Positions 1 through 10,127 of a stretch of 64,000 nt of DNA are shown piece after piece (position 1 is the stretch's first letter; each line of letters starts with the position of its first letter). Made by a program: the position numbers and the translations under genes. Source of the stretch: Aeromonas rivipollensis (lineage in GTDB: Bacteria; Pseudomonadota; Gammaproteobacteria; Enterobacterales; Aeromonadaceae); assembly GCF_037811135.1 (NCBI RefSeq), contig NZ_CP149130.1, positions 3,835,001 through 3,899,000 of the forward strand, read 5' to 3'. The notes under the pieces were generated by a model. That model was not told where the DNA came from, did no database searches, and saw only the letters and a program-made list of their open reading frames with translations.

Positions 1-2430
1 GCCGGTGGCCGGGTCAGCCTGATCCCGCACCAACTCTATATCGCCCATGAAGTGGGTCACCGCTACGCACCGCGCGTATTGCTGGCAGACGAGGTAGGTC
101 TGGGCAAGACCATCGAAGCGGGCATGGTCATTCATCAGCAACTGCTCTCCGGTCGCGCCCATCGGGTGCTGATCCTGCTGCCCGAAACCTTGCAGCACCA
201 GTGGCTGGTCGAGATGCTGCGCCGCTTCAACCTGCACTTCTCCCTGTTTGACGAGGAGCGCTGCATCGAGGCGTTCGCCGATGCGGAGAACCCCTTCGAG
301 ACCGAACAGCTGGTGATCTGCAGCCTCGACTTCCTGCGCAAGAAGCGTCGTCGCTTCGAGCAGGTGCTGGAAGCCGAGTGGGATCTGCTGGTCGTCGACG
401 AAGCACACCATCTGGAGTGGAGCGAAGAGGCGCCGAGCCGCGCCTACGAAATGGTGGAAGCGCTGGCCGAACAGGTGCCTGGCGTCCTGCTGCTGACCGC
501 CACCCCGGATCAGCTGGGTCACCAGAGCCACTTTGCCCGTCTGCGCCTGCTCGATCCCGAGCGCTTCTACGACTACGACGCCTTCCTCGCCGAGGAGCAG
601 GCCTATGGTCAGGTCGCCAGCGCAGCGCAAGAGCTGCTGGATGGCGAGACCCTGAGCGATGAAGCCAGGAAGATCCTCGCCAGCCAGCTTGAAGGACTGG
701 ATATGAGCGATGCCGCCACCCGTCAGCAGGCGGTCGCCAAGCTGCTGGATCAGCACGGCACCGGCCGGGTGCTGTTCCGTAACAGCCGCGCCAATATTCA
801 GGGCTTCCCCGAGCGTCACCTCAACGTCTACCCCATGCCGCTGCCGGAGCAGTACAAGACAGCCATCAAGGTGATGGGCATGATGGGCGGCAATGGTGGC
901 GATCTGCAGACCCGTGCCCTGCGCTACCTCTACCCCGAGAAGATCTTCCAGCAGTTCGAAGGCGACAACGCCACCTGGACCCAGTTCGACCCCCGCGTCG
1001 AATGGTTGCTGGAGCTGCTGCTCTCTGCCCGCCAGCAGAAGGTGCTGGTGATCTGCTCCGAAGCGGCTACCGCCATCGCGCTGGAAGAGGCGCTGCGTAC
1101 CCGTGAAGGGATCCGTGGTGCTGTGTTCCACGAAGGGATGTCGATCCTCGAGCGAGACAAGGCCTCCGCCTATTTCGCCCAGCAAGAGGGTGGCGCTCAG
1201 GTGCTGCTCTGCTCCGAGATTGGTTCAGAAGGTCGCAACTTCCAGTTTGCCAGCCATCTGGTGCTGTTCGATCTGCCCCTCAATCCGGATCTGCTGGAAC
1301 AGCGTATCGGCCGTCTCGATCGCATCGGTCAGCAGAATACCGTCGAGATCCACGTGCCCTATCTGGAAGGGACTGCTCAGCGCGCCCTGCAGCTCTGGTA
1401 TCACGATGGTCTGGATGCGTTCGAGCAGACCTGCCCGACTGCCCGCCCGGTATTCGAAGCGGTGCGTGACGAGCTGTTCGAGCTGCTGGCCGCCAACACC
1501 GGCGATCAGGCGACTCTCGACGCCCTGCTGGTCAAGACCCGCGAACTGCACGAGCCGCTCAAGGCCCGACTGGAACAGGGTCGCGATCGCCTGCTGGAGA
1601 TCCACTCCAGTGGTGGCGCCGCCGCCCAGCAGCTGGTCGACAAGCTGGCCGCCGAAGATGACGACACCGGCATGATCTCCTTCGCCCTCAAGATGTTCGA
1701 CGAGATCGGCGTCAATCAGGATGACAGGGGCGAGAACGCGCTGGTGCTGACCCCGGGGGATCACATGCTGGTCTCCAGCTTCCCGGGCCTGCCACAAGAT
1801 GGCATGACCATCACCTTCGATCGCAACACCGCCCTGTCACGGGACGACATGGCGCTGCTCTCCTGGGATCACCCCATGATGCGCGGCGGTATCGACCTGA
1901 TCCTGGGCTCCGAGATCGGTGCCACCTCGGTCGCACTGCTCAAGAACAAGGCGCTGCCTATCGGCTCCATCCTGCTTGAGCTGATCTTCGTCGCCGAGTC
2001 TGCGGCCCATCCCCAGCTCTACCGCTTCATGCCGCCGACGCCGATCCGTCTGTTGATGGACAAGAACGGCCAGAACCTGGGTGAGAAGGTGGCGTTCGAT
2101 GCCTTCAACCGCCAGCTGACCCCGGTCAACCGCCACCTTGGCAGCAAGCTGGTGACGGCTTCCCAGCCGGTGATCCACGGTCTGATTGGCAAGGGTCAGG
2201 CCATTGCCGACGAGCTGAAAGCCGGGATTGTCGACAAGGCCCGTGCCCAGATGGCGCAGACCCTGCAGCAAGATCTGGATCGTCTGGAAGCGCTCAAGGC
2301 GGTCAACCCGAACGTGCGCGACAGCGAACTGGATTATCTGCGCAATCTGCAGGCAGAATTGCACCACCTGATCGATCAGACCCAACTCAAGCTGGATGCC
2401 ATCCGCTTTATCGTGGTCACCCATAACTGA
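1..2430 (+). CDS. rapA: RNA polymerase-associated SWI/SNF ATPase RapA (HepA), 5' truncated by window edge
   Basis: RapA is a Swi2/Snf2-family ATPase that binds RNA polymerase and promotes its recycling after transcription. The frame is open from base 1, so the gene starts before the window; 809 codons are visible against about 968 for the E. coli protein, so roughly the first 150 residues are missing. Visible motifs, counted from the first codon, are a Walker A box DEVGLGKT (about 30-37), a DEAH box in [10 protein letters not shown] (about 134) and helicase motif VI in [11 protein letters not shown] (about 434). The long C-terminal half is the RapA-specific region. rluA follows 109 bases downstream, as in E. 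coli. Downstream of the stop lies a degenerate copy of the last 13 codons (see 2459-2503). Confidence 0.97.
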   Translation, partial: AGGRVSLIPHQLYIAHEVGHRYAPRVLLADEVGLGKTIEAGMVIHQQLLSGRAHRVLILLPETLQHQWLVEMLRRFNLHFSLFDEERCIEAFADAENPFETEQLVICSLDFLRKKRRRFEQVLEAEWDLLVVDEAHHLEWSEEAPSRAYEMVEALAEQVPGVLLLTATPDQLGHQSHFARLRLLDPERFYDYDAFLAEEQAYGQVASAAQELLDGETLSDEARKILASQLEGLDMSDAATRQQAVAKLLDQHGTGRVLFRNSRANIQGFPERHLNVYPMPLPEQYKTAIKVMGMMGGNGGDLQTRALRYLYPEKIFQQFEGDNATWTQFDPRVEWLLELLLSARQQKVLVICSEAATAIALEEALRTREGIRGAVFHEGMSILERDKASAYFAQQEGGAQVLLCSEIGSEGRNFQFASHLVLFDLPLNPDLLEQRIGRLDRIGQQNTVEIHVPYLEGTAQRALQLWYHDGLDAFEQTCPTARPVFEAVRDELFELLAANTGDQATLDALLVKTRELHEPLKARLEQGRDRLLEIHSSGGAAAQQLVDKLAAEDDDTGMISFALKMFDEIGVNQDDRGENALVLTPGDHMLVSSFPGLPQDGMTITFDRNTALSRDDMALLSWDHPMMRGGIDLILGSEIGATSVALLKNKALPIGSILLELIFVAESAAHPQLYRFMPPTPIRLLMDKNGQNLGEKVAFDAFNRQLTPVNRHLGSKLVTASQPVIHGLIGKGQAIADELKAGIVDKARAQMAQTLQQDLDRLEALKAVNPNVRDSELDYLRNLQAELHHLIDQTQLKLDAIRFIVVTHN

Positions 2431-2458
2431 CGCGATACTGAAGAGACATGACCGGCTC

Positions 2459-2503
2459 ATGCTGGATGTCATGCCCTTTATGATTGTGGTTACTCATAAC
2501 TGA
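2459..2503 (+). repeat. Degenerate echo of the rapA 3' coding tail
   Basis: The last codons of rapA encode [13 protein letters not shown] and a stop at 2430. Twenty-eight bases later the sequence reads, in a self-consistent frame, MLDVMPFMIVVTHN and a stop. At DNA level 2391-2430 aligns with 2461-2503 with scattered substitutions and one 3-base insertion. Several differences are synonymous (GTC ACC versus GTT ACT). It has no start signal of its own and is best read as a remnant of a former or alternative 3' end of rapA. Confidence 0.8.
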
Positions 2504-2539
2504 TGGGGGCTTGCCCCCACCTTCTGATGCGAGACATTT

Positions 2540-3196
2540 ATGTTTGAATACTCACCGCCTCTGGAACCCTGGCTCGATATCCTGTTCAAGGACAAGGACA
2601 TCATGGTGGTCAACAAGCCCACTGGCCTGCTGAGCGTCCCCGGGCGCGGCCCCGAGAATGAAGACAGCGTCCTGCATCGGGTGAAGCAGCAGCACCCCAA
2701 GGCAGCGGCTGCCCATCGCCTCGACATGTCCACCACTGGCGTCATTGTCATTCCCCTCAATCCCAATTCCCATCGGGAGCTGAGTCGGCAATTTCGCGAG
2801 CGTGAGACCGAGAAGCACTACCTCGCCTGGGTGTGGGGCGAGCCGGAAGCAGGCTCTGGTCAGGTTGACCTGCCGCTCTGCGTCGACTGGCCCAACCGCC
2901 CGAAACAGAAGGTGGATCACGAGGAGGGGCGTCACGCCCTGACCCTGTGGGAAAAATTGAAGGTGGAGGACGGCAACAGCCTGATCAAGCTGACCCCCAT
3001 CACAGGTCGCTCGCACCAGCTGCGCGTCCATATGCTGGAGCTGGGGCACCCCATTCTGGGTGACAACCTCTACGCCCATCCGGATGCGCTGGCGGCGGCG
3101 CCCCATCTCTACCTGCATGCGGCCAGCCTGACCATCAGCCATCCTCGCAGCGGCGAGCGCATGACCTTCGAGGCGCCGGCCCCCTTCCCGCTCTGA
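2540..3196 (+). CDS. rluA: Dual-specificity rRNA/tRNA pseudouridine synthase RluA
   Basis: RluA isomerises uridine to pseudouridine at position 746 of 23S rRNA and position 32 of several tRNAs. The 218-residue length matches the family. The catalytic loop is HRLDMSTTG, with Asp62 as the expected nucleophile; the GRSHQLRVHM segment near residue 155 is a typical RluA-family core motif. The ATG at 2540 has only a modest purine-rich upstream stretch (GCGAGAC), but no closer start fits. It lies directly after rapA, the same order as in E. coli, and ends 31 bases before a strong bidirectional terminator. Confidence 0.95.
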   Translation: MFEYSPPLEPWLDILFKDKDIMVVNKPTGLLSVPGRGPENEDSVLHRVKQQHPKAAAAHRLDMSTTGVIVIPLNPNSHRELSRQFRERETEKHYLAWVWGEPEAGSGQVDLPLCVDWPNRPKQKVDHEEGRHALTLWEKLKVEDGNSLIKLTPITGRSHQLRVHMLELGHPILGDNLYAHPDALAAAPHLYLHAASLTISHPRSGERMTFEAPAPFPL

Positions 3197-3227
3197 TCCG
3201 AAGGGATGCGAAGCAAATCGCAGATAT

Positions 3228-3260
3228 AAAAAAGCCCCCATCGCGAGATGGGGGCTTTTT
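3228..3260. terminator. Bidirectional rho-independent terminator between rluA and the yjfB-like gene
   Basis: An AGCCCCCA / TGGGGGCT stem with an eight-base loop is flanked by A-rich sequence on the left and a T run on the right. It can serve the converging rluA (+) and yjfB-like (-) genes. Confidence 0.9.
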
Positions 3261-3268
3261 CATTGGGG

Positions 3269-3457
3269 TCAGACGCGAATATCGATCCTGCTTCCAAGGG
3301 AAGCGCTGGCCGATGTCGGCGCTGCCGGAGCGGACTGAGCTGCTGTTGCCAGCAGTTTCAAAGCCGATTCGCCCTCCTGGGTCTGCTGCTTCTTGGCCAG
3401 GTTGGCCACCATCAGTGCAGAACCAAACGACGCATTTGCAGAGCTAGAAATATCCAT
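3269..3457 (-). CDS. Small YjfB-family putative motility protein
   Basis: A 62-residue protein beginning MDISSSANA with a central ANLAKKQQTQ segment. The MDISS start, the short amphipathic middle and the Ala/Ser/Pro-rich tail resemble the YjfB family of small proteins annotated as putative motility proteins, whose molecular function is not established. A strong ribosome binding site (AGGAGG) sits seven bases before the ATG, which supports expression. It lies 58 bases downstream of, and on the same strand as, the GGDEF-EAL gene, so a link to motility control by c-di-GMP is plausible but inferred. Confidence 0.7.
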   Translation of the reverse strand: MDISSSANASFGSALMVANLAKKQQTQEGESALKLLATAAQSAPAAPTSASASLGSRIDIRV

Positions 3458-3515
3458 TGTGTACCTCCTGCCTAAACACTATCGGCCAGAACATGGCAGA
3501 CATGAGTCATATCGT

Positions 3516-5462
3516 TCAGAGCAGATATGCCTTGTCCGGCGCACGCCGTGCCAGCCAGCGTTCCTCCATCTCCAGCAGGGTCTGATAGGCCTTGGACGCC
3601 TGCTCCGGACGGCTGAACAGATAGCCTTGTCCGTAGAGATGGATGTCGGTCAATGAACGCAGCACGTCGAGCTGGCCCTGAGTCTCGATGCCTTCACACA
3701 CCAGCTTCTTGCCCAGCATGGAGCCCATGCGGCAGATATTGGCCACCAGCTCGGCCGCCTCTATGGAGGTGTCTATGCCCTGGATGAAGGATCTGTCTAT
3801 CTTCACCTTGCTCACCGGCAGCTTCTGCAAATAGCTGAGAGAGGAGTAACCGGTCCCGAAGTCATCCAACGCCAGGTGAACCCCCTGCTGACTGAGATCC
3901 TGCATCAGCTGCAGCGAGTTCTTCACCTCGCGCATTGTGGTGTCTTCCGTCACCTCCAGTACCAGGCAGGATGCGGGAATATGGTGTTCCATCAACGCCT
4001 TGGCCACCAACTTCAACAAGTTGCGCTGGTACATGCCAGGGGAGATATTGACGCACATCTGCAGATCGACCAACCCCAGGTGCTGCCACTGGTGGAGTTG
4101 CTCGCACGCCGTGTTCAGCACCCAGCTCCCCAGCTTCTCGGCAAGCTGGAACTCTTCCGCCACCTGGATCACCTCGTTGGGCGGGATGAAGCCAAGCTCG
4201 GGATGACGCCACCTCAGCAACGCCTCCACCGCCTCGCAGCGACCGCTTTCCAGGTTGACGATGGGTTGGTAATAGAGTTCCAGAGCATTGTGTTCCAGCG
4301 CCATCACCATGTCGGAGGCAAGGTGCTTGCGCCTGGCGGTTTCGTTGAGCAGGGAGCTGTCATAGATGACATAAGGCACATGGGTCTTGCGGCTGTGGAA
4401 CAGCGCCTGCTCCGCCCGGCTCAGCAGCTCCTGGGTCTGGTTGCTGTCCGTGGGGAAGAAGGCGATGCCTATTCCCACCTCCAACCGGAAGGGGTAGCTG
4501 TCGATGATGATGTCTTGCTTGATGGCGTGGAGCACCCTCGCCACCAGCTCCCTGACCTGACGCAGGTCGCTGCTGTCCCGTTGCAGCATGGCGAGCTGAT
4601 CGCCCCCGAGACGCGCCACCCACTCGCCGTTTTCACACAGGGCACGAAGCCGCTTGGCCAGCTCCTGCAGCAGTATGTCACCTGTGCTGTAGCCAAACTT
4701 GCTGTTGATGTCCCGAAAATCGTTGATGTCGATCAGCACCAATCCGAACGGGGTATCACGGCTGACATAGGACTCCATCTTCTCCAGCAAGGCCAGCCTG
4801 TTGGCCAGTCCGGTCAGCGGATCGACCCGGGCCGTTCTGAAATGACGCCTGGCTTCACGCACCAGCAGACCGCTGAGCAGAATGACGGATATCACCAGGC
4901 CCAACACCATGAACAGCAACGCATCGCGCAGCTGACCGAAGCGCTTGTCATTGCCCGAATAGACGTTGATGTTCTTCTGCATCATGGAGGCGAGAGAGTA
5001 AGAAAGCGGCTCCTGCAAGGGCGCAAGGGTCATCATGATCTGCTGGTAGTCCGGCATCCCCGGCTTCAGCCTGGTCAGCTCCGGCTCCAGCTTGCGGATA
5101 TTGCTCTCGGTCAGCTGAACCAGCCGCAGCGTCTTCGGATTGTCCGACAGGCTCTTGCGCAGTTGTCCGCTCAGCAGGATCGGCGTCCGGCTCCAGAGGA
5201 TGTCGTAGCGCAGCAGCAGGGTCTCATGGTCGATGCCGCCGTAATGGTAGATCTCGACGGCATTGAGAAAGCGCCCCAGCTCGAGCTGTAGCTGCATCAA
5301 TGCCCAGGAGACGTCATAGGTGTACTTTTCCATCACCCGGGTCGCATTTTGTATCTGCACCAGGCAATACAGCGTGCTACCCGTGAATAACAGAATGGAT
5401 AGATAAAGAACGCCGAGTAAGGGCCAGGCCCTGGTCTTCGCTTTCACCCAGTACTCCCGCAA
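3516..5462 (-). CDS. Membrane GGDEF-EAL protein, probable c-di-GMP phosphodiesterase
   Basis: A 648-residue inner-membrane sensor. Transmembrane helices at about 15-36 and 181-202 enclose a periplasmic helical domain of about 145 residues. A GGDEF domain (about 205-370) and an EAL domain (about 385-635) follow. The cyclase signature is GGDQL at 286-290 rather than GGDEF or GGEEF, and no RxxD inhibitory site precedes it, so cyclase activity is doubtful. The EAL domain looks catalytically complete: EALLRW (413-418), an Asn in VNIS, DDFGTGYSS, a Lys in KIDRSF, EGIET and GQGYLFSRP. The expected activity is hydrolysis of c-di-GMP. Its start is 10 bases after the stop of the periplasmic molybdopterin-fold gene, implying one transcript. 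Confidence 0.9.
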   Translation of the reverse strand: MREYWVKAKTRAWPLLGVLYLSILLFTGSTLYCLVQIQNATRVMEKYTYDVSWALMQLQLELGRFLNAVEIYHYGGIDHETLLLRYDILWSRTPILLSGQLRKSLSDNPKTLRLVQLTESNIRKLEPELTRLKPGMPDYQQIMMTLAPLQEPLSYSLASMMQKNINVYSGNDKRFGQLRDALLFMVLGLVISVILLSGLLVREARRHFRTARVDPLTGLANRLALLEKMESYVSRDTPFGLVLIDINDFRDINSKFGYSTGDILLQELAKRLRALCENGEWVARLGGDQLAMLQRDSSDLRQVRELVARVLHAIKQDIIIDSYPFRLEVGIGIAFFPTDSNQTQELLSRAEQALFHSRKTHVPYVIYDSSLLNETARRKHLASDMVMALEHNALELYYQPIVNLESGRCEAVEALLRWRHPELGFIPPNEVIQVAEEFQLAEKLGSWVLNTACEQLHQWQHLGLVDLQMCVNISPGMYQRNLLKLVAKALMEHHIPASCLVLEVTEDTTMREVKNSLQLMQDLSQQGVHLALDDFGTGYSSLSYLQKLPVSKVKIDRSFIQGIDTSIEAAELVANICRMGSMLGKKLVCEGIETQGQLDVLRSLTDIHLYGQGYLFSRPEQASKAYQTLLEMEERWLARRAPDKAYLL

Positions 5463-5472
5463 GTCACCGTCT

Positions 5473-5970
5473 TTACTGCTGAATATCGATTGCGCTCAGT
5501 TGCCAGATCATCATGTCGGTGAACTCGGATCGCTTGAGTTCGGGATGCTGATCCAGCGGCAGGATAAACCAGAGCGGCCCTTTGTCACGAACCCGCATGG
5601 TCACCCCATCATCCTGCCAGGCCAAGATGGGATCGTATTGCCTGACCTTATCCCAGTTGATCCGGATCTGGAAACTATTCAAGGCGGTGAGCGTGATGCT
5701 CTTGCCGTTGGCCTTCACCGCCGTCAGCACGTCCGCCAGCTTGGGTCCCACGTATTTGTGCGGTTTATCCACCCAGGGATTGCTCGTTACTATCTCATGC
5801 TGTGGCAGGGCCTGGATCATGGCCATGTCGAAGGCGACCTCACCAGCAGCCGGGTTTGCGGGATCCAGATTCCCCGTCACCTTGAGGATCACAGGCCCCT
5901 CGGGAGCGGCCAATGCCATGGTGGGGACGACAAGGGATAACAGTAATGGGATCAGGCCTAATGTTCGCAT
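5473..5970 (-). CDS. Exported molybdopterin-oxidoreductase-fold protein, partner of the GGDEF-EAL sensor
   Basis: A 165-residue periplasmic protein with a cleavable signal peptide (MRTLGLIPLLLSLVVPTMALA). The mature part, with segments such as FQIRINWDKVR and GPLWFILPL, looks like a reduced sulfite-oxidase-type molybdopterin-binding domain. I see no clear cofactor-ligating cysteine, so it may bind a ligand rather than catalyse a reaction. The ATG at 5970 follows GAGGTG at good spacing; a GTG six bases upstream is the alternative start. It precedes the GGDEF-EAL gene by 10 bases on the same strand, suggesting it feeds a periplasmic signal to that sensor. The family call is tentative. Confidence 0.7.
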   Translation of the reverse strand: MRTLGLIPLLLSLVVPTMALAAPEGPVILKVTGNLDPANPAAGEVAFDMAMIQALPQHEIVTSNPWVDKPHKYVGPKLADVLTAVKANGKSITLTALNSFQIRINWDKVRQYDPILAWQDDGVTMRVRDKGPLWFILPLDQHPELKRSEFTDMMIWQLSAIDIQQ

Positions 5971-6018
5971 GCTCACCTCAGATCATTTCACTATCAACAA
6001 CTTCAGCTTAGTAGCACT

Positions 6019-6049
6019 AAAAAAAACGGCCCGCAAAAGCGAGCCGTTT
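6019..6049 (-). terminator. Rho-independent terminator of groESL
   Basis: On the minus strand an AAACGGCTCGC / GCGGGCCGTTT stem with a TTTT loop is followed by a run of T. It lies 16 bases beyond the groEL stop codon. Confidence 0.88.
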
Positions 6050-6065
6050 GATGACTATGACGGAA

Positions 6066-7712
<1,647 letters not shown>

Positions 7713-7742
7713 TTAAATCAATTCGGGAAAAGGGGGAGGTGA

Positions 7743-8036
7743 TTACTCTTCGACAATCGCCAGGATGTCGGTCTCGGACAGGATCAGCACGTCCTGGCCA
7801 TCCAGCTTCTCGGTCTTCACGCCGTAGCCTTCGTTGAAGATCACCTTGTCACCCACCTTGACGGCGAGGGCTTTGACATCGCCATTGTCCAGAATTCGGC
7901 CAGTCCCCACGGCAAGAACTTCACCACGGGTGGACTTCTGGGCCGCAGTGCCAGTCAAGACGATGCCGCCAGCGGATTTGGCTTCAGCTTCGATGCGCTT
8001 GATGATGACGCGGTCGTGCAGTGGACGAATTTTCAT
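7743..8036 (-). CDS. groES: Co-chaperonin GroES (Hsp10)
   Basis: GroES is the heptameric lid of the GroEL chamber. The product is 97 residues from the family start [14 protein letters not shown] at 8036; an upstream in-frame start would add a five-residue extension without family support. The mobile-loop region ([21 protein letters not shown]) and the conserved [11 protein letters not shown] segment are present. A sigma-32 promoter lies 75-103 bases upstream, so the operon is expected to be heat-inducible. Confidence 0.98.
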   Translation of the reverse strand: MKIRPLHDRVIIKRIEAEAKSAGGIVLTGTAAQKSTRGEVLAVGTGRILDNGDVKALAVKVGDKVIFNEGYGVKTEKLDGQDVLILSETDILAIVEE

Positions 8037-8110
8037 CGATAACTCTCCCAAAATGAGTCTCTGTGTTGCTTGAGGAATGGCCGCAGTCGGCCAAATTTGT
8101 TATGCCCCTG

Positions 8111-8139
8111 ATCTGGGGCAATTTGGGTAGCCCTTCAAG
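8111..8139 (-). promoter_or_regulatory. Sigma-32 heat-shock promoter of groESL
   Basis: On the minus strand a -35 element CCCTTGAA (CTTGAAG core at 8133-8139) is followed after 14 bases by a -10 element CCCCAGAT (8111-8118). This closely matches the sigma-32 consensus CTTGAA / CCCCATNT and the known E. coli groE promoter layout. Confidence 0.88.
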
Positions 8140-8278
8140 GGCAAATACAAAAAAAATATTTTCACGTACTATGAGTATCTTCGATGGATCACCCACCCCC
8201 AATCAGGAAGGCGGATGGACACGGCCAGCATTTCGGCCCAGAGCACATAGAGACCCTGCCTTGAGCCGACCAAATCCC

Positions 8279-9613
8279 ATGCTGACCGAGCCCATGACGC
8301 CAGTGCTGCTGCGCATGACGGGCCCCATGATCCTCGGCATCGTTGCCATCCTCGCCTTCAACCTGGTCGATACCTTCTTTATCGGCATGCTGGGTACGGA
8401 AGCACTCGCTGCCATCAGCTTCACCTTTCCGGTCACCTTCGTGGTCACCTCCCTCACCATGGGGCTGGGAGCGGGACTGTGCGCCCTGCTCGGTCATGCC
8501 CTGGGTCAGGGCCGTCACGACGAGGCCGCCCGCATCACCACCGACTGCCTGTTCCTCGCCGTCATCCTGGTGACCCTGCTCGCCGTGCTGGGGGCGCTGA
8601 CCATAGAACCCCTCTTTACCCTGCTGGGCGCCAGCGCCGAGCTCATTTCCCTCATCCACGACTACATGCTGATCTGGTATCTGACCGTGCCCATGCTGGT
8701 CATCCCCATGGTCGGCAATGCCGCCATCCGGACCACTGGGGATACCAAGACCCCCAGCCTGGTGATGGGGGTGGCCGGCCTGGTCAACGGGGTGCTGGAT
8801 CCCCTGCTCATCTTCGGGCCCGGCCCTTTCCCCGAATGGGGCATCCGCGGCGCCGCCATCGCCACCTCCCTCTCCTGGTTGATAGCCATGCTGGTCAGCC
8901 TGCACATACTGCGCAAGCGGGAGCAACTGCTGTCATGGCGCCTCTCCCCTCGCCCGCGTCTGCTGGCCCACTGGCGCGCCCTGCTGCAGGTGGCCGTGCC
9001 CGCATCGTTTACCAACATGCTCAATCCGCTGGCCAACGCCGTGTTGATGGTCATCTTCGCCGGCCTGGGTACCGAGGTGGTGGCCGCCTATGGCGCCGCC
9101 TCCAGAGTGGAGGCGCTGCTGCTGATCGTGATGATGGCGCTCTCTTCCGTGCTGGCCCCCTTCGTCTCGCAGAACTGCGGGGCGGGCAATCCGGCGAGGG
9201 CCAGGGCCGCCCTGCTGCTCTGCATGCGGTTCGCCCTGCTGTTCCAGCTCGCCATCTACGGCCTCGTCTGGCTGCTGGCGCCTCTCATCGCCAACCTGTT
9301 CAGCGATCACCCTCAGGTCGTTCGGCTGATCGTGCTCTACCTGCATCTGGTGCCCATCGGCTACGGTTTTCAGGGCATGGTGATGTTGCTGGCCTCGGCC
9401 CTCAACGGTGTCAGAGCCTCGACGGTGTCATTCGTCTTCAACGGCATGAGGCTGTTCGTCTTCTTGCTGCCAGGGGCCTGGCTGGGGGCAAAGCTGGGGG
9501 GAGAACAGGGGATCTATCTGGGGATATTGCTGGCAAACCTGGCGGCGGGGCTGCTGGCCTGGGGCTACGCCCACCGCAGGTTTGAGGGGCTCTGCCATCA
9601 GGTCCACCCCTGA
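8279..9613 (+). CDS. MATE-family multidrug/Na+ efflux transporter
   Basis: A polytopic inner-membrane protein with about 12 hydrophobic helices in two homologous halves, fitting Na+- or H+-coupled MATE exporters of drugs and cationic dyes. From the ATG at 8279 (MLTEPMTPVLLRMTGPM) it is 444 residues, the usual MATE length, and aligns with how family members begin. The in-frame reading continues upstream to an ATG at 8171, but that region does not look like MATE sequence. The only good ribosome binding site here (AGGAAGG at 8205) serves an ATG at 8215 in another frame that stops after 11 codons; an N-terminal frameshift is possible. It sits between groES and fxsA where E. coli has yjeH. Confidence 0.85.
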   Translation: MLTEPMTPVLLRMTGPMILGIVAILAFNLVDTFFIGMLGTEALAAISFTFPVTFVVTSLTMGLGAGLCALLGHALGQGRHDEAARITTDCLFLAVILVTLLAVLGALTIEPLFTLLGASAELISLIHDYMLIWYLTVPMLVIPMVGNAAIRTTGDTKTPSLVMGVAGLVNGVLDPLLIFGPGPFPEWGIRGAAIATSLSWLIAMLVSLHILRKREQLLSWRLSPRPRLLAHWRALLQVAVPASFTNMLNPLANAVLMVIFAGLGTEVVAAYGAASRVEALLLIVMMALSSVLAPFVSQNCGAGNPARARAALLLCMRFALLFQLAIYGLVWLLAPLIANLFSDHPQVVRLIVLYLHLVPIGYGFQGMVMLLASALNGVRASTVSFVFNGMRLFVFLLPGAWLGAKLGGEQGIYLGILLANLAAGLLAWGYAHRRFEGLCHQVHP

Positions 9614-9650
9614 CGGCGAGGCCCCCGATATGGCGGCAGACTCCGTTCAC

Positions 9651-10127
9651 TCACTCCTTGCGTTCGAATTCGCCTTCAATTGTGGTTCCACCCCCCTTGA
9701 CCTGGTCCGGCTGCCCCTCGCCAGGGCGCGCCCCGAACGGCGGTTGCTGCCCCTGGAAGCCCCCCATCTGCATCCTGAACTGGCTGCTGCCCACCAGCTT
9801 GTCGGCCAGTCTGTTACGCAACCAGGGCTGCAGCAGCAGGATGCCGAAGAAGTCGGTCACGAAACCCGGAATGATCAGCAGCAGGCCGGCCAGCGCCAGC
9901 ATCATGCCCCCCATCACCTCGCGGCCCGGCATCTCACCCTGCTGCATCTTCTGCTGGGCGCTGAACAGGGTCTTGATCCCCTCGCTGCGCACCAGGGAAG
10001 AACCCAGCACCGCGGTCAGCACCAGCAGGCCCACGGTCGGCAAGGCACCTATCACCGAGCCCACCTCTATCATCACGGTGAGCTCCAGCAATACCAGGCC
10101 AACCAACAACAGTAACAACTTGCCCAT
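9651..10127 (-). CDS. fxsA: FxsA-family membrane protein
   Basis: In E. coli overexpressed FxsA sequesters the F-plasmid exclusion protein PifA, relieving exclusion of phage T7; its normal cellular role is unclear. The 158-residue protein has three to four hydrophobic helices in the first 110 residues (MGKLLLLLVGLVLLELTVMI, a GLLVLTAVLGS segment, MMLALAGLLLIIPGFVTDFFGILLL) and a polar Gln/Gly-rich cytoplasmic tail ending EGEFERKE. The conserved IPGFVTDxxG motif is present. The start at 10127 is preceded by TGAGGTTGCT. It is divergent from aspA, while in E. coli it is co-oriented next to it. Confidence 0.9.
   Translation of the reverse strand: MGKLLLLLVGLVLLELTVMIEVGSVIGALPTVGLLVLTAVLGSSLVRSEGIKTLFSAQQKMQQGEMPGREVMGGMMLALAGLLLIIPGFVTDFFGILLLQPWLRNRLADKLVGSSQFRMQMGGFQGQQPPFGARPGEGQPDQVKGGGTTIEGEFERKE

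Noticed and set aside
2504..2519. TGGGGGC / GCCCCCA hairpin after the rapA echo as a terminator
   Set aside because: No T run follows and rluA starts 20 bases later, so it is at most an mRNA structure.
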